A DNA stretch of 64,000 bases from Anaeramoeba flamelloides. Its lineage: Eukaryota > Metamonada > Anaeramoebidae. Both the position numbers and the translations under genes were made by a program. Below the pieces are notes generated by a model. The model saw only the letters and a program-made list of their open reading frames with translations, had not been told where the DNA came from and ran no database searches. Below, one piece after another: positions 58,902-64,000 of the stretch (positions are counted from its first letter, which is position 1; each line of letters starts with the position of its first letter). The stretch spans positions 14,958,001 to 15,022,000 of the forward strand of contig JANTQA010000032.1 in the NCBI GenBank assembly GCA_027625915.1, in the 5' to 3' direction.

Positions 58902-61900
58902 GTAATTACAAATTCTGAAAAAAATTGAATGCTGAAGATTAACAAATAAAATTTATTTATTTATTACACCATTACAATAATTTTTACTTATCTGGCCTAA
59001 TAAATTGAATTAAAAATAAATATACCCTTTAGTATTTAATAACAATTAATAATTAAATCTGATTTGTGAATCACTTTTAAGCCATTTTAATCCAAAAAAA
59101 CCTGATATTTTAAAAATTAAAAAAATAAAACCAAGAACTAAAAAAAAGTGAGTAACAATTTTTGAAATGAGCATTACCAGATTTTTTATTACTGGACTTT
59201 CACAGAAAAAAAAGTTAACAACAAGATTTTTTGCTAATAATTAAAGTCATTTAAAAAGACTTTCACGAGTCTCATTTTTTTAGTAATTATTGGTCTTTTG
59301 GAAGATCTTTTTTTTTTCCACATTCTCTTTTAAAAAAAAAAAAAAAAAAAGAAAAAGTATAAAAAGAAAAAGAAATTGAAAAAAAAAGAGAAAACCAAAA
59401 GAAAAACCAAAAGAAAAACTAAAAGAAAAAGTAAGAAAAAAAAAAAGAAAAACAAAAATTTGAAAAATTAGAAAAAATGATTCTGATCCAAAAATTTGAA
59501 AATATTTTTTTAGAAGAATATTGGGATAATCATTCAAAAATACTTATATTAACCTTATAAAGTAAGTTAAAAATTTTTAAAAATTGTTTAGTTGAATGTT
59601 CTCAGAGATATAAAATAAAAATAAAAATAGATCAGTATTTGAGATGAAAAAAGGAATGGAGTTTGAGTTGAGTATCCATATATTCTGTAATTCTGAAATT
59701 ATTCAGTTGGTGAAGAAAGTTGAAAAAAATTTTTTAATTAGTTAAATTAAGGAAAATATAAAAACTCTGAAAAACTAAAAAAATTAAAAAAATTCAAATT
59801 TTACAATATTAAATTTTCCAAAAAAAAAAAAAAAAAACTATTAAAAATTTTTCAAATTAAGATTTCAAATAAGTGGATGGTAAGTTTAGATTATCATAAT
59901 TCAAATTTAGTTTTCATTTTTTAATTTGCAAAGTGTAAGTTTGAAACTTGACTTTTTCTTTTTTTATTATTTTTTAACAAAAAATAATGAAAATATTGGA
60001 TTTTTTTATTTATTTTAAATATTATGTATTTATTTGGTTCTTGAAAATAAAATATTAAATTTACCTGAAATATATAGAATAAGTAATATTAATAGATAAA
60101 AAAAAACAAACATCATGAACAGATAAAATTTAGATCAAGTGTATAAGATTATTCTACATACACTGATGGTTCAATGTGTTAAGATTTTATGGTTTTTGTA
60201 TTCAAGATATTTTTAAAAAACAACAATTAAAGGGTTTAATTGTCCAGAATATTTTTTCAAGGTCTAGGAACTTTTAAGAGGTTTTTTGTCTGCAATTATA
60301 AACTTTTATCACTAAAATTATTATCTAGTATTTAAACAAAAATCTTAATAATTTGTGCTTTATCTGAAAAAAAAATGAATATTTTCTTTTTTCAAATGTC
60401 CCATGTTTTTTTTTTTGTGATTTGTTGAAGTTGAACTTTTTTATATTATTTAATTCATTTTTTTTTTACTTTTTGTTTACGAGTTGATTTTACAAAACGA
60501 AAAAATCTTTGTATTATACCAAAAAATGTGATCCCCATTAATGAGATTTGAGTGCTCGTATTTACCTCAAAATTTAATCAAGGTGGAGATTTTAAAAAAC
60601 AAATAAGGTTAAGATAAAATTCCTATTGCATAAAAAAAAAAAATCTTAGTTGGAAATTTTGGTGTATTGTGGTTATTCTCATGATGGATTTTTTTGATAT
60701 CCTAAGTAATAACAATCCGTATGAAAATTTCTTTTGGCGTTGAAAGAGAAAAGGAAGGGAGTTGGGAGATAAAGAACAGGAAGTTAATTAAGCATTAAAT
60801 AATAATCAATATCAAAAGTTATAAGAGGAATAAAAAAAAATGTAACACATTGATTTTATATATTTTTATCCAATTAACATATTTCAAGAAATCAATTTAT
60901 AAGACAAATAAAAAACATGAAAGAAAAGGAAAAAAACAAACTTTTATGATATTGTTATTATACAATAATTGTATTTTTAATATTCACTTTTTTTTGAAAT
61001 TCACAAATAATAATATTGATTCTTTTGATTTTGAAATTTACTCCAAGTCTTCACTTGTTGATTTATTCAAAATTGTAAAAAAAAATTTATCTTGCATCAG
61101 AAAGTTCATCTTAAAAAATTAACATAACGGTTGTGTAAAAAAAGTGAAATAGAGAAAAAAAGTTTAACCTAGTTTTTAATTTGAAAAATTAATAGAACCT
61201 GAGAATGAAAAGTAAGATCTATAAATAAAAGAAAAAATATTTCATTAAAGGCAAAAAAGAGGATTCAACACAATAAAAGTTTTTGAATACTATTTTTTGA
61301 TATCTATTTTTCTTTGATTGATCTATCATCAAAAATTTGTTGAAAAAATTGACTATTTTTGAGATCTCCAAAACCACTCTTTTGATTACGATAATCAAGA
61401 GAGATTCAAATTGTTTTTGTTGGATTTATTGAAAATAATGTAATGGATTATTATTTGAAGTTAATTTGCTTCTTCTTTTAATTTATTTTACTTTTCATTT
61501 TCAGGTTCTATTAAGGTTAATATTTAAAACCCATGTTTCACTTTTATTTCCTTGTTTCACTTTTTTTCCCAAATGGTAATAACGATTCATTGTTTTCATA
61601 TAAGATTTTAATCTACAAGACCATAGATTTATCCATTCTTATTCATGAAAAAGTTACATGGTTTCGTGAAACGACTTTTTTATTTATTTATATCATAGTT
61701 TATTAATTTATTTCCATATTGAAATTCTGTTTCAAAAAATAAAATATTTGTTTTTTATGTTGATTTTTATGAGAATGAAAAAAATTAAGTGATAATGAAT
61801 CTTCAATATTAATGCAATTAAGTATATTTTGTATGTTTGTGAGCTGGATTTAAAAAGCCATCAAAATAAATGGTAAAGCTATTTCAAAAAAGTGGGATCA

Positions 61901-62238
61901 AAAAAGTTTTTCAAAGAGTCCTAAAAATAGGTCACTTGAGGTTTGTTTACTAATCTAGGAATACTTTTGAAAACTTTTTTGTCACAGTTTTTTAAAATGG
62001 CTTTCTTAAGACTCCATTTCTCCGAATAATCAGAATTTAATTAATTAAAAAAAAAAAAGAGTTTAATGATTAAATTGGTAAAAAATCGCGGATAAACCGT
62101 GTTTATTCATTTAAGGGATCATTGTATTCATGAAAAGATAAAGATAATCTTAGATTAGACCAAGTTTGGTTCATGATTTTGTTAATGCAAGGTGTTGCTT
62201 TTTAGGTTGTTTGAAGAATCATCGAATGCACAAAGAAT

Positions 62239-62811
62239 TTAAAGACCTACTTTTTTTAATACAGGATTTAAAACTTCTTTGAGCGCATCCATTTTTTTAA
62301 ATACAACACCCATTTCTAGGCAGTTTTTAATTACAAAGATTACGAGCAACGATCTAACCCTACTAATCAAGATTTGTCCATTTTCATTTTCAAGTAGCAT
62401 TGTTTTCAAAGAAAATTCTTCTTTTTCATCTTTTTCTTCTTTTTTTTCTTCTTTTTCTTCATTTTCTTCTTTTTCTTTTTGTAGTTCTAAATTTAATTCA
62501 TCTTTTTTCTTTTCGAGAATATTTTCAGAAAATGACTGTTCGGTATAATCCCAAATACTCGAAGAGATCGAGCTTAATAAAGAATTCATGTCTCTGTCTC
62601 CTGACGAAGCAAAAAGTGTTCCATCAAGAGTTGTTAAGCTAAGAATCATGTGAATTATTGTTTTTGGTTTTTGGATTTTTTTATTTATGATTTTTAGCAT
62701 GAGCAATCGCAAAAGATTCGGAATTGAAGAATTAGTAACTTACCAAGTGCTTTCAATTTCATTTGTTTTAAAAGATCGAAGTAATTCTACAAGAGCACGT
62801 GAATTTAACAT
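62239..62811 (-). CDS. LAMTOR2: Ragulator subunit LAMTOR2 (p14), two exons
   Basis: Roadblock-fold subunit of the Ragulator complex, which anchors Rag GTPases and mTORC1 signalling on lysosomes. Exons 62744-62811 and 62239-62638 (105-bp intron, GTAAGT donor, phase agrees) give 155 residues; human LAMTOR2 has 125. Family blocks: MLNSRALVELLRSFKTNEIE, then LTTLDGTLFASSGDRDMNSL and SSIWDYTEQSF, then after the insertion NGQILISRVRSLLVIFVIK and MGVVFKKMDALKEVLNPVL. The insertion, about residues 64-97, is Glu/Lys-rich (EKEENEEKEEKK) and replaces a short loop. A longer reading frame exists through the intron, but the spliced form restores the family's N-terminal helix. Confidence 0.9.
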
Positions 62812-64000
62812 AAAATTGTTTTGAATTTTTTTAAAAAAGGATTATTAAAAAAATGATTCAAGAACCTTTGAGGACTAATCAAATTTTAAGCTCTGTGAGG
62901 GGGTGAATATAATTCTACAATACGTAAAATATCTGAATTGATTATAGATTTAACAAAAGTTAAAAAAATTTTAAATTGAGGAAATATTTAAATTTTGGTC
63001 AAATCGCTTTTATGGATCCAAGATAGCATTTACTTTATTTTGGAAAAAAACAAGGTAAAAATAAAAGTAGAACTTGTTTACCTCATGCTTCACACCCAAA
63101 ATGCTCTTAGAGGATATTTATATAATACTACGAAACTCTAGTATACTTGGAAATAAAGTGGAATGAGTGTAGATCAAGGAAAAATTGATTTTCAAACCTT
63201 TTCAAATAATTGTGAATTTGACTCAAAAAATAATTTTTCGTAAAAATGTACACCTTTGAGAAAAAAACACTTAATTATAAATTTTAACATGATCCCTGGA
63301 CTTTTTAACAATTTATTAAGTCAATAAATAGGTTGTTAGCGTTAAAAGTAATATTTGTTTGTGGTCTAATTCGGATTGTTGTTAATTCAGGTTAATATGA
63401 AAAATTATAGAAAAATTTTTATTTTAATATAAATAAGATTACATAGGATTGATTTAAATAGTATTTAGGATAAACCAATTTGAAAATTTTTTTAATAATA
63501 TTTTTGAAAACTTTTTGTTTGTGTTTTTTCAGAGCAGATCTTAGGACCAAAGTTTTTTTTTCTCAGAGGTAATAGAGTAAAGATTTTCACAGAGTTTAAA
63601 TTAAAATTGATATGGAAACTCCTTTTATCAACTTTAGAGAAATGAATTATCATTTTTAAAAGTGTTAATTTTTCTAATCAAATTTTCAGTAAAAAGATCA
63701 TATCTTTTCAATTGAAAAATAATTTTAAAAAAGAAAAAGGAAAAATAAAATTATATTTTGCAAATTACTTTTTATTTTGTGGTATTCTCACTTTTAGTAA
63801 TTTCAGAGAGTTGTATGAACATATAACATTGATCCTTTTGATATATTTTAAAAATAGAATAAAAATAAATCATATATTGCAGACCTGAAAACCCAGAAAA
63901 AATTAATCATTTATTTTATTTACAAAAACTAATTACATGTTTTGAAATTTAATAGACTAGACATACTCTATTCCAGATATTAAGAGTTTAAACAATGAAA
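62812..64000. other. Upstream region of LAMTOR2, no gene seen
   Basis: AT-rich. It should hold the LAMTOR2 promoter, which cannot be picked out by eye. The right half (about 63575-63990) is the second copy of the repeat at 39946-40345, possibly cut by the window edge. Confidence 0.5.
63575..63990 (+). repeat. Dispersed repeat, second copy
   Basis: Aligns with 39946-40345 on the same strand: AACTTTAGAGAAATG, then CACTTTTAGTAATTTCAGAG, then ATTAATCATTTATTTTATTT. May continue past the window end. Confidence 0.6.

Larger units (their letters stand above)
57618..62238. other. Intergenic region between FYVE-like and LAMTOR2 genes
   Basis: The flanking genes converge. It contains the unclassified repeat at 58430-58670 and a hairpin element at 58670-58901. 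Open frames at 58035, 59280 and 60850 are AT- or T-run-driven with no family resemblance. No RNA gene recognised. Confidence 0.6.

Noticed and set aside
1-64000. tRNA, rRNA or spliceosomal snRNA genes
   Set aside because: I looked for B-box-like GGTTCGAATCC and for conserved rRNA stretches and saw none. Isolated TTCGAA hits near 26.3 and 54.3 kb lack a cloverleaf context.

Overview
This window looks like nuclear DNA of an AT-rich, free-living unicellular eukaryote. It has GT-AG introns, the standard code with TAA or TAG at every assigned stop, and proteins interrupted by long Lys/Glu-rich low-complexity stretches. It also carries eukaryote-only machinery: an eIF4A-III helicase, COP9 signalosome subunit 5, Ragulator LAMTOR2, a syntaxin-6 type SNARE and TYW1. 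An amoeboid protist such as Anaeramoeba is my best guess from composition and protein style. That is inference, since no marker rRNA is present.

Layout: (1) 1-8.4 kb, the first exon of an unidentified minus-strand gene, then a long gene-free stretch of decayed repeats. (2) 8402-14889 (+), syntaxin-6-like Qc-SNARE in four exons. (3) 17947-21378 (-), CSN5/Jab1 in five exons with an intact JAMM site. (4) 23441-31498 (-), a nodulin-like MFS transporter in three exons whose second intron is 6.3 kb. (5) 36625-39527 (-), TYW1 in three exons. (6) 42544-43890 (+), intronless eIF4A-III, a local GC island. (7) 47396-51735 (+), RhoGAP-domain exons, followed at 55-57.6 kb (+) by exons of a FYVE-like zinc-finger protein that may belong to the same gene. 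(8) 62239-62811 (-), LAMTOR2 in two exons.

About three quarters of the window is non-coding and rich in short non-autonomous DNA transposons (MITEs): at least eight families, most with TIRs bearing CAGT-like ends and TA at both edges, and none with an internal transposase. Several copies sit inside host introns and account for part of their unusual length. Three loci (11.7-12.1, 13.2-13.6 and 52.5-53.2 kb) hold clusters of palindromic modules whose two arms vary together. This is the least explained structure in the window.

The genes form no operon-like unit. They are housekeeping functions: endosome/TGN fusion (syntaxin 6), deneddylation (CSN5), lysosomal nutrient signalling (LAMTOR2), wybutosine tRNA modification (TYW1), mRNA surveillance (eIF4A-III) and Rho/phosphoinositide signalling. 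Exon joins were inferred by eye from reading phase and homology, not from transcripts. Repeat boundaries are approximate unless stated.
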